Below, in pieces: positions 1-9,053 of a stretch of 33,677 nt of DNA. Position numbers and translations under genes: made by a program. The DNA is taken from assembly GCA_029001845.1 (NCBI GenBank), contig JAREWP010000022.1, positions 1 through 33,677 of the forward strand, in the 5' to 3' direction. Below the pieces are notes generated by a model. The model ran no database searches, had not been told where the DNA came from, and worked only from the letters and a program-made list of their open reading frames with translations. Each line of letters begins with the position of its first letter. The first letter of the stretch is position 1. The DNA comes from Candidatus Magnetocorallium paracelense. Its GTDB lineage: Bacteria > Nitrospirota > Thermodesulfovibrionia > Thermodesulfovibrionales > Magnetobacteriaceae.

Positions 1-321
1 GTTAGGGACAGGAAGGAGTTGATAGAGGCTGGAGTTTTGGGTGTTCCTGTATACCGGCAATGCGAGCTTTTAGGATTGTCCAGGTCGAGCTATTATTATA
101 AGGAGAGGGGAGAGAGCAATTTAAATCAAGAGCTTATGAGGTTGATAGATGAGCAGTATACGCAGAGGCCATTTTATGGAGTTGAGAAGATGACGGTGAG
201 TCTGAGGCGTAAAGGATACGAGGTCAACCCGAAACGTGTAAGGCGTTTGATGCGAAACTTAAAGACTCTTTTAAAACCCAAAAAAAGGCTCCGTTCTAAA
301 AAACCATTAGTATCTCTGTAA
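1..321 (+). pseudogene. IS3-family transposase (OrfB) fragment, truncated
   Basis: The reading frame is open from the left edge of the window, so the true start is outside. The N-terminal part has the features of the HTH_21 region of IS3-family OrfB: a Cys-Glu-Leu-Leu-Gly-Leu-Ser-Arg-Ser-Ser-Tyr-Tyr-Tyr stretch, then RPFYGVEKMT and NPKRVRRLMR. In intact OrfB this is followed by about 180 residues of DDE integrase core (rve). Here the similarity stops after RRLMR near position 256, and the last roughly 20 codons read antisense through an unrelated antitoxin relic before a stop at 319-321. No integrase core and no terminal inverted repeat are visible. It is a dead remnant of an insertion sequence, not an active element. 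Confidence 0.85.
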
Positions 322-456
322 TCCTATCTTCCCGATGCTCCATAAGATAAGCTGATATCGTCTTTGTATACAATGCGCTCCTTGATATATTAAGACGTTT
401 AGCCAATTTTTTGCGGCTTCATATGTCGTATCAGGAATTGAAACAGCGGTTCTCAT
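296..456 (-). pseudogene. Ribbon-helix-helix (MazE/CopG-like) antitoxin relic, frameshifted and truncated
   Basis: Read on the minus strand from the ATG at 456, the first 15 or so codons give MRTAVSIPDTTYEAAK, the usual opening of short RHH antitoxins paired with MazF/PemK toxins. The frame is then lost at a run of six A (about 403-412). Adding one A restores LAKRLNISRSALYTK followed by AYLMEHREDRITEIL, again the expected family sequence, before a premature stop at 296-298. The natural antitoxin would continue about 20-30 residues and be followed by a toxin gene. Both are missing because the IS fragment begins there. The call rests on pattern recognition of the restored frame. Confidence 0.6.
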
Positions 457-526
457 AATATAATGGTATGACTTGGTTATACTTTTGTTTCAGACTTCTT
501 TTTGGCAGGCTAAATACATGAGTTTA

Positions 527-535
527 TGGTATATT
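527..535 (+). promoter_or_regulatory. Putative extended -10 promoter of the hybrid kinase
   Basis: TGGTATATT matches the extended -10 pattern TG-N-TATAAT with one mismatch in the hexamer. A start of transcription about 7 bases after the hexamer (near 542) would leave a 28-34 base leader before the kinase start. The surrounding 15-mer (523-537) recurs exactly at 5712-5726, upstream of the flavoprotein gene. No good -35 box is visible, as is usual for extended -10 promoters. Confidence 0.4.
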
Positions 536-569
536 ATTCCGAATAATTAGTAGAATTAGAGAGAATCCT

Positions 570-3500
570 GTGATTATGAATTTTTTTGTGAATACTGAAT
601 TGTTACAGCAACCCTCTTTGCAGTGGTCATTAAATCCGACTCTTGTTTTACTTTCCTGCCTTATTGCTTCGGCGGCCTCTTTTGTTGCTATTTTATTGGC
701 CCATAGAATGCGTAATACTGAAAATCCTCAACTCCGTAACCGTCTTCTAATTAATGGCGCGATTAGCATGGGTGGAGGAATATGGGCGATGCATTTTATC
801 GGAATGCTTGCTCTCCGTATGCCGGCAGCAGTTTCATATAACGTTTTTCTAACTGTCCTGTCGTTGCTAATCGCCGTTGTCGTCGCGTGGTATGCTTTCT
901 TCCTGGTAAGAGAAGGTGAGATAAGAACGATTCGACTTGTAATCAGCGGATTTTTTATGGGTCTCGGTGTGGCGGCCATGCATTATATCGGAATGGCTGC
1001 AATGAAAATGGAGGCTCTTGTACGTTATCGTCCTGTTTTTTTCTTATTGTCCCTTTTCATTGCCGTCCTTGCCGCCATTGCGGCTTTATGGCTTCTTCTC
1101 CACCTGAAAAAGAATAAACAGGGAAAACTGACAAAAAACCTTATCATCAGCGCCCTTGTTATGGGCTTTGCTGTATCGGGAATGCATTATACTGCCATGC
1201 TTGGCACTGTATTCGTCCAAACCGCTGGAATCTCTCATATTACAAAAGATATTCTGATGACAATATTGCCGACTTACAGCATTACAATAATAATTGTTCT
1301 GATTCTGCTTTTTTCCTTAGTTACCTCTTTTATTGAAGAAATAGCCGTTAAAACTCTTCTGATTATTTTAGTGGTACTCGGTGTTGTTTCCATACTGTCT
1401 TTGTTGACAACCTCGACGATTTCCAATCATTGGCTTTCTGCGAATCAAAAGAGGTTGATGAACATCGCCTTCTCTATTCAATCCGCCACAAAAGGAATCG
1501 ACTCCGTGGTGTCGGATTTTATTATCCGCCAAAGAAGTATTTTGTCCGCTGTGACTTTAAATGATCTAAGGAAATATGAGAGCACGCTTGAATTAGAGTA
1601 TCTCTTTTTAAATGAAAGAAAACGTCTTGAGAAAAACAGCTCTCAAATCCACAGCGGAAAAGAAATTTTGTCGAATATTGATAAAAATTACATGGATTTT
1701 CTGCTTGCAGATAGAAAACTTTACGATAATACAAAATCGATTCTCTCTGTAAATGAAAAGTTGTCCGACAGGCTTGTCGCTATGGATGAGAAAATAGTTG
1801 ATGCAAAAAGAATAACCGAAAATATTTCGGGAAAAATCAGCCTCTCTTTAAAACGTATGAAAAGGAAAATCAACAGATTGGAAAAACAGTCTCCTGAAAG
1901 CGAAAGGCTCATTCCATTGCTGATGCAGATTACTTCCGGCCGTGAATCGGAAATCCAAAAAGCAAACCGACACATTCAGGAAGGTGTTCAGGGGCTTGCG
2001 ACAATCAGTCGTCAAATGATACTTGAAAGCAACAGTGACAGGTTGAGAAGTCTTAAATCTAACCACGGTGATCAAAGTATCAGGAAAACCTTTAATGCTC
2101 TGGAAAAACTGAAGGAAAACCTTAATGAATCTCCCGAGCTCTATCGACTTACCGATGATTTAAGTTCAAATCTGGAGACTCTGTGGATATTAATGGCCAA
2201 GGGCCCCACATCAATATATTCTTTAAAAATGCTGAATATTGCTCAGGGTCATGAGCTGGAATTGTCACGACAGGTTATGGACAGTGCAGTCGCTTCTATT
2301 TCTGATAATCTCGATACGTTGTCGTCTATTGTCTCTGAAATGAGAGATAATGCAGCAATCAGGTCACGAGATGTAGTTAAGGCAAGCAGGCACCTGGTGC
2401 TTGCCGTGAGTATCGGGACATTGATCCTCTTTCTTTTTATCGGAGTAACGATTCTTCGAGCAGTCTATCGATCAAATAAGAAACTCAGGCTCGAGATCGA
2501 GGAAAGAATAAAATCAGAGGAAGAGCTTGCAAAACTCTCTATTGCCGTAGAGCAGAGTCCCTCATCTGTTATGATTACGGATATCAACGGGAACATTGAA
2601 TATGTTAATCCTAAGTTTACCAGGCTTTCAGGCTATTCTCACGGTGAAGTTATTGGGAAGAATCCTCGCTTCCTTAAATCCGGAAAGACTCCTGTTACTG
2701 TATATAAGGAATTATGGGAGAGTATTTCTGCCGGAAAGGAGTGGAGGGGAGAATTTAATAATAAAAAGAAAAATGGTGATTTGTTTTGGCTTTTGGCGTC
2801 GATTTCTCCTATAAAGAACCATGACGGTTCTATTCAGCACTTTGTATGTGTCGGCGAGGATGTATCCGTTCAGAAGGAGAGCGAGGAAAGGCTGACCCTG
2901 GCGAAGGAAGAAGCGGAAGCCGAAAACCGTCTGAAAGAGGGGCTTAATGCTTTAAACGTAGTAATGGAAAACGTACAGGACATCTCGACAATGGCAAATA
3001 ATGTGGTCTGTCAAATCGCGGAATTCCTGGATATCCCGCTTGTAGCTTTTTTTGTACTAAACAGGGAAGGCTTTTTTCAGAGAGTCGCCGGTTACGGGTA
3101 TCCGCAACGACGTAATTTGCCGGATTATTTTAAGCCCGGCGCAGGTCTTATCGGTCAGGCGGCGCAAGATATGAAGCCGATTATGGTTACTAAAATACCT
3201 GATTACGCCAAAGTGACACTCGGCTTTGGAGAGGCTGCACCGCGATCTGTTTATATTTATCCCCTGATTTATAATGACTCGGCTCTCGGTGTTTTGGAAA
3301 TGGGAAATCTCGAAAATTTTTCTCAACGATCCGTTGACTGGATCGGGCAGGCAGCGACCTCGATTGCCGCTGCTCTTCGTACAATTTTGGATCTTAGTGA
3401 AATCAGGCGTAATGAAAAAATGCTTCGTGAAAGCGAGGAAAAATTACAGGTCGCTAAAATAGAAGCCGAAGTCGCTACACAGGCAAAAAGCGATTTTCTC

Positions 3501-5702
3501 GCGAATATGAGCCATGAAATTCGTACTCCCATGAATGCCATCATAGGCATGAGTTATCTCGCTTTAAAGACTGATCTTACTCCCAAACAATATGATTATT
3601 TGATTAAAATAGAAAATTCTGCAAAAAATCTGCTAGGTATTATAAACGACATTCTTGATTTTTCCAAAATCGAAGCAGGTAAACTCGATATGGAAAAAGT
3701 TGATTTTCGTCTCGACGATGTACTTGAGAACCTGGCGAATGTAATTAGTGTTAAAGCAGAGGAGAAGAGATTACAAGTTCTCTATTCCGTATCTAAAGAT
3801 GTGCCAAACTTCCTAACTGGAGATCCTATGCGATTAGGGCAGATTTTAATTAATCTCTGCAACAATGCCGTGAAGTTTACTGAGAAGGGAGAGATTGTTG
3901 TCTCTCTGAAATTGATTCAGGATGAATCAGAAAATGTTGTCATTCGCTTTTCGGTTCGAGATTCCGGTATCGGGTTAACTAAAGAACAGATTGGAAAGTT
4001 GTTCCAATCTTTTTCTCAGGCCGATTCTTCTACAACCAGAAAGTTTGGCGGGACCGGCCTGGGCCTGACTATTTCCAAACGTTTAGTGGAAATGATGGGT
4101 GGAGAAATCAGTGTAGAGAGCGAACCGGGCCGGTGGAGTGATTTTATTTTTACTGCCAGGTTTGGTAAAAGCAAGAATACAATTGAGAGAATCCGTATTC
4201 CATCAAACGAACTGAAAGGAATGCCGGTTTTAGTTGTTGACGATAATGCCACGGCACTCGATGTTTTTTATGATACTCTGGAATCGTTTTCCTTTAAAGT
4301 TAAAACAGCGCATTCCGGGAAAGAGGCAATTCAAATAATTGAAGAAGCAGATCCCCAAGATCCTTATAAATTGATTCTCCTGGACTGGAAAATGCCTGTA
4401 ATGGACGGGATTGAGACTGCCAATCGTATACGGAGCAGCGAGAAAATTTCTCATAAACCACGCATTATTTTGGTTACGGCGTATGGCAGGGAGGAGGTGA
4501 TACGTCAGGCTGAAAATGCAAAGCTCGATGCTTTTTTAATTAAACCTGTAAACAATTCGTTGTTGTTTAATACGATTATGGAGGTCTTTGGGCAAAATGT
4601 AACTGACAGAAAGATGAGCGGTAAGATTGAAACAGCAAGGGAGGAAGCAAAAGAGAAAATTAGAGGCGCCTCGATTCTCCTTGTAGAGGATAACGAGTTA
4701 AATCAACAAATTGCCATAGAACTGTTGGAATCGGTGGGAATAAAGGTCGATGTCGCAGATAACGGGAGAAAGGCTGTCGATGCATTGAAGGTCTCTTCCT
4801 TTGATCTTGTTTTAATGGACTTACAGATGCCTGTGTTGGGAGGGATCGATGCTGCGAAGGAGATACGTCTCGACAAATCTTTAAATAGTTTGCCTATTAT
4901 AGCCATGACTGCCAACGCCATGAAGGAGGATATTGAGAGATGCCGAGATGCCGGGATGAACGGTCATATTGCAAAACCGATTGAAACGGAGCAGCTTTAC
5001 AGAACTCTGTTAAAATGGATCGAACCGAAAGAACAGTATCAAGACAGCGTACACATCGACAGCAATAGAAAAATAGATGTCCATGAAGAAATCGATATAC
5101 CGGAACTCCCTGGAATCGACATAGAGCTTGGAATCAAAAGGGTAGGGGGGAATAAAAAGCTCTATCTTAAAATCCTGAATGATTTTAAAGTCAAATATGC
5201 AGGTGTAACGGATGAGATTAAATCCAAACTCGATGAAAATGATTTCAATACCGCCGAGAGACTTGCTCATACGATAAAAGGACTTGCAGGAAATATTGGC
5301 GCAGAAAAGTTAAGCAATGCAGGAGCTGAATTGGAAGGATCGATAAGAAGGGTTGAAACATCTCTGTATGAAGAAAAGATAAATGCCTTCTCCGATGCAT
5401 TAAACAGGATAATGAGAGCGTTAAAAGATATTGAATCTGAGGAGGAGCCGGTGGTTTCACATGCAGACAAAGGTACTGCCGCCTCTGTCGATGATCTTTT
5501 GGGTGTTTTAAGAAAGCTTGAGCAGTCTGTTAGTAAAAGAAAACCAAAGGACTGTAAAGCAGTCATTCAGGAAGCCCTCCAACTCTCCTGGCCAGATGAA
5601 TTACTGCCGGAAGTTCATAAGCTCAATGGTTTTATCGGTAAATATAAATTTAAAGAGGCTGAGGAGACATTAAGAGGGATTATAAGTAAAGTGAGTGATT
5701 AA
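570..5702 (+). CDS. MHYT-PAS-GAF hybrid sensor histidine kinase with two receivers and HPt
   Basis: A membrane phosphorelay kinase of 1,710 residues. The N-terminus is an MHYT sensor with three signature repeats (MHFIGM about residue 74, MHYIGM 137, MHYTAM 205) among seven predicted helices; MHYT domains are proposed to bind copper and sense O2, CO or NO. A helix at about 261-280 is followed by a roughly 320-residue, coiled-coil-rich loop and another helix at about 608-628. Then come PAS (about 655-770), GAF (about 790-940), HisKA with SHEIRTP (phospho-His 982), HATPase ([14 protein letters not shown]), receiver 1 (Asp1272), receiver 2 (Asp1417) and an HPt domain (AHTIKG, His1567). All phosphotransfer residues are present, so an ArcB/BarA-like internal His-Asp-His relay is expected. 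GTG at 570 has AGAGAG six bases upstream; ATG at 576 is an alternative start. No dedicated output regulator is adjacent; the receiver-PilZ gene downstream is a candidate partner only by position. Confidence 0.95.
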   Translation: MIMNFFVNTELLQQPSLQWSLNPTLVLLSCLIASAASFVAILLAHRMRNTENPQLRNRLLINGAISMGGGIWAMHFIGMLALRMPAAVSYNVFLTVLSLLIAVVVAWYAFFLVREGEIRTIRLVISGFFMGLGVAAMHYIGMAAMKMEALVRYRPVFFLLSLFIAVLAAIAALWLLLHLKKNKQGKLTKNLIISALVMGFAVSGMHYTAMLGTVFVQTAGISHITKDILMTILPTYSITIIIVLILLFSLVTSFIEEIAVKTLLIILVVLGVVSILSLLTTSTISNHWLSANQKRLMNIAFSIQSATKGIDSVVSDFIIRQRSILSAVTLNDLRKYESTLELEYLFLNERKRLEKNSSQIHSGKEILSNIDKNYMDFLLADRKLYDNTKSILSVNEKLSDRLVAMDEKIVDAKRITENISGKISLSLKRMKRKINRLEKQSPESERLIPLLMQITSGRESEIQKANRHIQEGVQGLATISRQMILESNSDRLRSLKSNHGDQSIRKTFNALEKLKENLNESPELYRLTDDLSSNLETLWILMAKGPTSIYSLKMLNIAQGHELELSRQVMDSAVASISDNLDTLSSIVSEMRDNAAIRSRDVVKASRHLVLAVSIGTLILFLFIGVTILRAVYRSNKKLRLEIEERIKSEEELAKLSIAVEQSPSSVMITDINGNIEYVNPKFTRLSGYSHGEVIGKNPRFLKSGKTPVTVYKELWESISAGKEWRGEFNNKKKNGDLFWLLASISPIKNHDGSIQHFVCVGEDVSVQKESEERLTLAKEEAEAENRLKEGLNALNVVMENVQDISTMANNVVCQIAEFLDIPLVAFFVLNREGFFQRVAGYGYPQRRNLPDYFKPGAGLIGQAAQDMKPIMVTKIPDYAKVTLGFGEAAPRSVYIYPLIYNDSALGVLEMGNLENFSQRSVDWIGQAATSIAAALRTILDLSEIRRNEKMLRESEEKLQVAKIEAEVATQAKSDFLANMSHEIRTPMNAIIGMSYLALKTDLTPKQYDYLIKIENSAKNLLGIINDILDFSKIEAGKLDMEKVDFRLDDVLENLANVISVKAEEKRLQVLYSVSKDVPNFLTGDPMRLGQILINLCNNAVKFTEKGEIVVSLKLIQDESENVVIRFSVRDSGIGLTKEQIGKLFQSFSQADSSTTRKFGGTGLGLTISKRLVEMMGGEISVESEPGRWSDFIFTARFGKSKNTIERIRIPSNELKGMPVLVVDDNATALDVFYDTLESFSFKVKTAHSGKEAIQIIEEADPQDPYKLILLDWKMPVMDGIETANRIRSSEKISHKPRIILVTAYGREEVIRQAENAKLDAFLIKPVNNSLLFNTIMEVFGQNVTDRKMSGKIETAREEAKEKIRGASILLVEDNELNQQIAIELLESVGIKVDVADNGRKAVDALKVSSFDLVLMDLQMPVLGGIDAAKEIRLDKSLNSLPIIAMTANAMKEDIERCRDAGMNGHIAKPIETEQLYRTLLKWIEPKEQYQDSVHIDSNRKIDVHEEIDIPELPGIDIELGIKRVGGNKKLYLKILNDFKVKYAGVTDEIKSKLDENDFNTAERLAHTIKGLAGNIGAEKLSNAGAELEGSIRRVETSLYEEKINAFSDALNRIMRALKDIESEEEPVVSHADKGTAASVDDLLGVLRKLEQSVSKRKPKDCKAVIQEALQLSWPDELLPEVHKLNGFIGKYKFKEAEETLRGIISKVSD

Positions 5703-5715
5703 GGTCCTAATTTTA

Positions 5716-5724
5716 TGGTATATT
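5716..5724 (+). promoter_or_regulatory. Putative extended -10 promoter of the flavoprotein-PilZ pair
   Basis: This is the same TGGTATATT as at 527-535, inside a 15-base exact repeat. It lies 14 bases after the kinase stop codon and about 107 bases before the predicted leader end at the flavoprotein ATG. It would give the downstream pair its own transcript. Confidence 0.35.
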
Positions 5725-5742
5725 ATAGTTTATCCTATTTAT

Positions 5743-5778
5743 TTGACGATTTACGTTTGACGATTTAGGGATTGTCAA
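5743..5778. repeat. Tandem/dispersed TTGACGATTTA repeat
   Basis: The 11-mer TTGACGATTTA occurs twice (5743-5753 and 5757-5767). The second copy continues as GGGATTGTC, and this 19-base core is shared with 16740-16758, 11 kb away in the uvrD-lpxA intergenic region. It looks like a small dispersed intergenic repeat. Function unknown. Confidence 0.6.
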
Positions 5779-5837
5779 TTAATGCTTTATATTTTCTTAC
5801 TCCACAGTTTTAATCGTATGAAAGGAGGATTCTATCT

Positions 5838-6413
5838 ATGAGAGTAACGGCTTTTAACGGGAGCGCACGGAAGGACGGAAACACCGCCATATTAATAAGA
5901 TATGCACTTGCTGAATTGCAAAACGCAGGAATCGAGACTGAACTCTATCAGTTTTCAGGCAAGAAGATCAGGGGATGTTCAGCATGCTTCAAGTGTAAAG
6001 AGAAAAAGGACCAACGATGCTCCATAGAAAATGACGTTTTGAACGAGTGTATAGAAAAGATGCTTGCCTCGGATGGTATTATCCTGGGGTCTCCTACCTA
6101 TTTCGCCAATGTAAGTACTGAGATGAAGGCGCTGATTGACAGGGCCGGAATGGTTTCAAGAGTTAATGATGATATGCTCAGGTATAAAGTCGGCGCTTCC
6201 GTGGTTGCCGTTCGCAGGGGAGGGGCAGATCATGTGTTCAATTCTTTAAATCATTTTTTTCTTATAGGTCAGATGATCGTACCGGGGTCGATATACTGGA
6301 ATATGGGATTCGGACGAGAGAAGGGCGAAGTGGAAAACGACAAAGAGGGTATTGAGACAATGCAGGTTTTGGGACGTAATATGGCCTGGCTGTTGAAGAA
6401 GATCAAAGGATGA
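5838..6413 (+). CDS. Iron-sulfur flavoprotein (NADPH-dependent FMN reductase family)
   Basis: A 191-residue flavodoxin-like protein. The FMN-phosphate loop is NGSARKDGNT (residues 7-16), and a second flavin-contacting segment is GSPTYFANVS. Four cysteines at 47, 50, 53 and 61 (C-x2-C-x2-C-x7-C) match the compact [4Fe-4S] motif of archaeal and bacterial Isf proteins, which pass electrons from ferredoxin to small oxidants such as O2 or H2O2. A strong Shine-Dalgarno AAAGGAGG precedes the ATG. The stop overlaps the next gene's ATG by four bases (ATGA), so the flavoprotein and the receiver-PilZ protein are probably made together. The physiological substrate cannot be read from sequence. Confidence 0.9.
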   Translation: MRVTAFNGSARKDGNTAILIRYALAELQNAGIETELYQFSGKKIRGCSACFKCKEKKDQRCSIENDVLNECIEKMLASDGIILGSPTYFANVSTEMKALIDRAGMVSRVNDDMLRYKVGASVVAVRRGGADHVFNSLNHFFLIGQMIVPGSIYWNMGFGREKGEVENDKEGIETMQVLGRNMAWLLKKIKG

Positions 6414-7159
6414 CAATAGAGGTAAATATGGAACATATGAATGTTTTGATAGCCGAAAATATTACTGCTGTGAGGAATTTTATCAGAGATATTCTAAAGG
6501 ACAATTTTGATTACATGACAATCAACGTGGCGTCAGACGGCAATGAAGCAAAATCAATGATTAATAAAGAGAGTTACGATTTCATTATTTGCAGTCGGGA
6601 ATTAACCGGTGTTAATGGCGAGGACCTGCTGTTTTGGTTAAGAAATCATCCCGAGCACCATGCCGTACCATTTTTAATGACATCCGTGAATATTGAAAAA
6701 CATGTCATTCAGAGCATGTATCATAAAGGTGTGAACGGTTATCTGATTAAACCTTTTGAAAAGATGGATGTTATAAGAACGATCAACTCGATTACAGGCG
6801 TTCTGGAAAGAAGAAGGCATAAAAGATACGATATTTCCGGCTATATCGATTTAAATATGCTTTCCAATACAGTGCGTGGAGACATCAGGAATGTAAGTGT
6901 AAGCGGAATATTGGGTATGTTTAAGAGTACTGACACCTTGCCGGGAATTCTTCATGAAGTGGCTCTTTCCATTAAACTGAAAGATGGAGAGAAAATCGAA
7001 GGAATCAGGGGGGACGTTGTCAGATTACAGGCATCTGTTTTGAACAGCGAAAAGAGCGATGTAGAGATTGCTCTTATGTTTAAAGAGCTCACCTCAGATA
7101 TTGAAAAGCAGGTTAAGGAGTTGCTCGGTAAGCAGGACAATCGTCTGCAATGGTCCTGA
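6410..7159 (+). CDS. Receiver-like/PilZ c-di-GMP effector protein
   Basis: A 249-residue two-domain protein. Residues about 10-130 have a CheY-type fold signature (VLIAEN at strand 1, FLMTS, GYLIKPF with the conserved Lys). The phosphoacceptor position reads Ser62 (DFIICSRELTGVNG) instead of Asp, and one of the two acidic strand-1 residues is missing, so phosphorylation is unlikely. Residues about 134-245 form a PilZ domain with the c-di-GMP signature R-x3-R (RRRHKRYD) and N-x-S-x-x-G (NVSVSG). It is therefore probably a c-di-GMP-binding output protein with a pseudo-receiver used for protein contacts. The start at 6410 overlaps the flavoprotein stop. ATG at 6428 has the better ribosome site (AGAGG, about 5 bases away) and may be the real start. 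A target such as motility, pili or exopolysaccharide is not indicated locally. Confidence 0.88.
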   Translation: MTIEVNMEHMNVLIAENITAVRNFIRDILKDNFDYMTINVASDGNEAKSMINKESYDFIICSRELTGVNGEDLLFWLRNHPEHHAVPFLMTSVNIEKHVIQSMYHKGVNGYLIKPFEKMDVIRTINSITGVLERRRHKRYDISGYIDLNMLSNTVRGDIRNVSVSGILGMFKSTDTLPGILHEVALSIKLKDGEKIEGIRGDVVRLQASVLNSEKSDVEIALMFKELTSDIEKQVKELLGKQDNRLQWS

Positions 7160-7284
7160 AAGGCCCTGTTAAAAACCAAAAGCTTCATGTTTGTAACCCA
7201 AGGGGTTTGAGATTTATTCAGGATATTCGCGCCTGACACCTTGTGTTCATGAAAACTTGGGAGGTTATTGTCAGGTTACTTTTT

Positions 7285-7345
7285 TCAATTGATTTTTTTT
7301 TTAATGCCTTTCTTTCATCCCATTCAAACTGAGATATCTTTTTCA
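7285..7345 (-). pseudogene. Possible BrnT-type toxin relic
   Basis: Read on the minus strand, FEWDERKAL matches the highly conserved N-terminal motif of BrnT (DUF497) toxins, F-E-W-D-x-x-K-x-x-x-N-x-x-K-H-G. It is followed by an A-rich tract and then IEK, after which the similarity ends. There is no start codon, no remaining catalytic region and no BrnA antitoxin nearby. Only about 10-14 residues support the call, so chance resemblance is possible. Confidence 0.3.
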
Positions 7346-7504
7346 CCTTTTTGCTTTTGTTTTTAGAATCGATCCGAGGAACCATTCGGCTTCCTGTGCA
7401 TTGTAGATCAGAAGCGCGACAAGTTGATGAGGCCACAAGTCTAAGTAGACGAATAGGATTCTGAGTATTTGCGCAGGTTCGACGCAGATATATATCGTTG
7501 TTTA

Positions 7505-7513
7505 TGATATAAT
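7505..7513 (+). promoter_or_regulatory. Perfect extended -10 promoter, predicting a leaderless mRNA
   Basis: TGATATAAT fits TG-N-TATAAT exactly. The last T of the hexamer is at 7513, so +1 is expected near 7520, the A of the next gene's ATG. No Shine-Dalgarno sequence lies between promoter and start codon, consistent with leaderless translation. Confidence 0.5.
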
Positions 7514-7519
7514 TCATAA

Positions 7520-8734
7520 ATGAAGATAAAAGTCATTCTATTGATCATACTTCCTCTCTGTCTCATAAACAGCGGCTGTATCATCAATTGGGTAGGAGGA
7601 AATTATAATCCTCATCGCAATCTTGAAACAGCCCCCCTTTCAGAGCCTGCCAGACTTTTGGTAAACCAAATAAAAAAAGAACTGAAGGCATCTCATTTTC
7701 TCGATTTTCACATTCATCTTATTTGTGTTAATTCTCAAGCCGGTTGCTATATAAATCCACAAATGATGTCCCTTTTTCATCCTGTACGGTACATGCAATT
7801 TTTAATATACAAAAGTGCTTCAGGCATTACTGATATGGAGGAGGCAGATGCTCAATACTTGAAACGGTTGAAATTCCTGGCTCAGGATTTTAAAGGACTA
7901 GGCAAATTCACCATTTTCTCCTTTGATAAATACTACCATAAAAATGGTGACGCCGATTTAAGCAGAACCGGTTTTCACGTTCCCAACGAGTATATGTATA
8001 ATGTCTATAAGCAAAACCCTTTACTATTTGAACCTGTTATTTCAGTACATCCCTATCGTCACGATGCTGTTGAACGGCTTGATTTTTGGTCACAAAAAGG
8101 TGTGAAATTCGTAAAATGGCTTCCCAACTCAATGGGAATAGATCCTGCTGATCCTCAAATAAAATTATATTATTTAAAACTAATTGAAAAAAATATGATT
8201 TTAATTACTCACACAGGGGAAGAAAAGGCTGTACATGCCGAAGAAGCTCAAGAGCTGGGTAATCCGCTAAGACTTAGGTATCCTTTAAACCTGGGCGTAA
8301 AAATATTGGCCGCCCATTTATCTTCATTAGGAGAAAGTATCGATCTTGATGATCCCGGCCGGAATAAAATTCATAGCTTTAATCTCTTGTTACGGCTAAT
8401 GAGAAATCCGAAATATAATGACCTGCTATTTGCCGACATCTCAGCAATCACTTTTATTAACCGCCTTGATAAAATCGAGGAAATGCTCTCCCATACTGAA
8501 ATTATGGAGAGGGTGAGATATGGCTCGGATTATCCTCTTCCCGCCATTAAAGTACTTACTCCAATAAAAAAATTTGTAAACAAGGGCTTGCTGACACCGG
8601 AGGATAAATCAATACTTGATGAGCTCTATATTTATAATCCCATTTTTTTTGATATTGCACTTAAGAAATTATTGAAAGATCCTAAAACAGGTAAGCCCAT
8701 TTTTCAGGCAATCGTTTTTTCAAATAAGATTTGA
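7520..8734 (+). CDS. Lipoprotein-like amidohydrolase (Amidohydro_2 family)
   Basis: A 404-residue protein beginning with a hydrophobic signal segment (KVILLIILPLCLI) and Cys20 in a lipobox-like INSGC. The residue three before the Cys is Asn rather than Leu, so lipidation is likely but not canonical. The rest resembles TIM-barrel metal-dependent hydrolases of the amidohydrolase-2 type: an early metal motif H-x-H (FLDFHIHL), LITHTGEE mid-chain, AAHLSS, and a C-terminal GSDYPLP with the expected catalytic Asp. The substrate is unknown; relatives decarboxylate or hydrolyse ring compounds. Export to the periplasm is unusual for that superfamily. The gene stands alone, with a promoter immediately upstream and a palindromic repeat about 45 bases downstream that could stop transcription. 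Confidence 0.8.
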   Translation: MKIKVILLIILPLCLINSGCIINWVGGNYNPHRNLETAPLSEPARLLVNQIKKELKASHFLDFHIHLICVNSQAGCYINPQMMSLFHPVRYMQFLIYKSASGITDMEEADAQYLKRLKFLAQDFKGLGKFTIFSFDKYYHKNGDADLSRTGFHVPNEYMYNVYKQNPLLFEPVISVHPYRHDAVERLDFWSQKGVKFVKWLPNSMGIDPADPQIKLYYLKLIEKNMILITHTGEEKAVHAEEAQELGNPLRLRYPLNLGVKILAAHLSSLGESIDLDDPGRNKIHSFNLLLRLMRNPKYNDLLFADISAITFINRLDKIEEMLSHTEIMERVRYGSDYPLPAIKVLTPIKKFVNKGLLTPEDKSILDELYIYNPIFFDIALKKLLKDPKTGKPIFQAIVFSNKI

Positions 8735-8780
8735 GATTATTACAACAGTAAGCCCGAGGAGTCATGATGAAATTTTTGCT

Positions 8781-8885
8781 CCCTCTCCCCCTTTGAAGGG
8801 GGAGAGGGTTGGGGTGAGGGGGTGCGGTACATAAATAGATAGAGTAACGCTTCTTCACCGTCACCCTGCTTCCTGTTCGGCAGTT
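8781..8885 (+). repeat. Palindromic repeat element, copy A (right half decayed)
   Basis: The perfect hairpin has 13-base arms (8781-8793 CCCTCTCCCCCTT, 8796-8808) with a 2-base loop, followed by TTGGGGTGAGGGGG. Farther right, TAACGCTTCT and a TCACCCTGCTT-like stretch (about 8844-8872) align with the corresponding part of copy B, but the second hairpin is gone. Left flank TTTTTGCT is shared with copy C. Confidence 0.8.
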
Positions 8886-9009
8886 AAAAAATCAACCGCC
8901 ATTGACCCCTCATGCTTAAAAGCGATATTATTACTGCCTACTATGTTATAAATTAGCAGGCACTCAAAATAACCTGTCAAACAGTGTCCGAAAAATCGTT
9001 TCACCTTAA

Positions 9010-9031
9010 TATAATAGACAGTTCGTCTATT
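9010..9031 (+). promoter_or_regulatory. Putative -10 box overlapping a short palindrome
   Basis: TATAAT at 9010-9015 overlaps an inverted repeat AATAGAC/GTCTATT (9013-9019 and 9025-9031, 5-base spacer). This could be an operator or a 5' leader hairpin for the DUF1566 protein gene. No convincing -35 box is seen. Confidence 0.35.
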
Positions 9032-9053
9032 AATCAAATAAGGAGGCTATAAA

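Larger units (their letters stand above)
7160..7519. other. 360-bp gene-poor stretch with possible toxin relic and a promoter
   Basis: No intact gene is seen. The minus strand at about 7285-7345 contains a possible BrnT fragment, listed separately. The right end carries a perfect extended -10 element just before the next gene. A minus-strand open frame of 99 codons (7218-7517) covers the stretch but has no ribosome site and no coherent domain, so it is not called as a gene. Confidence 0.6.
8735..9053. other. 319-bp intergenic region with palindromic repeat and promoter
   Basis: Holds copy A of the C/G-rich palindromic element (left part), unassigned sequence around 8890-9000, and a putative promoter/operator at 9010-9031 before the DUF1566 gene. 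No open frame worth calling. Confidence 0.6.

Noticed and set aside
7218-7517. 99-codon minus-strand open frame as a gene
   Set aside because: No ribosome site, low-complexity basic middle, no coherent domain; only a nine-residue BrnT-like patch, listed as a possible relic.
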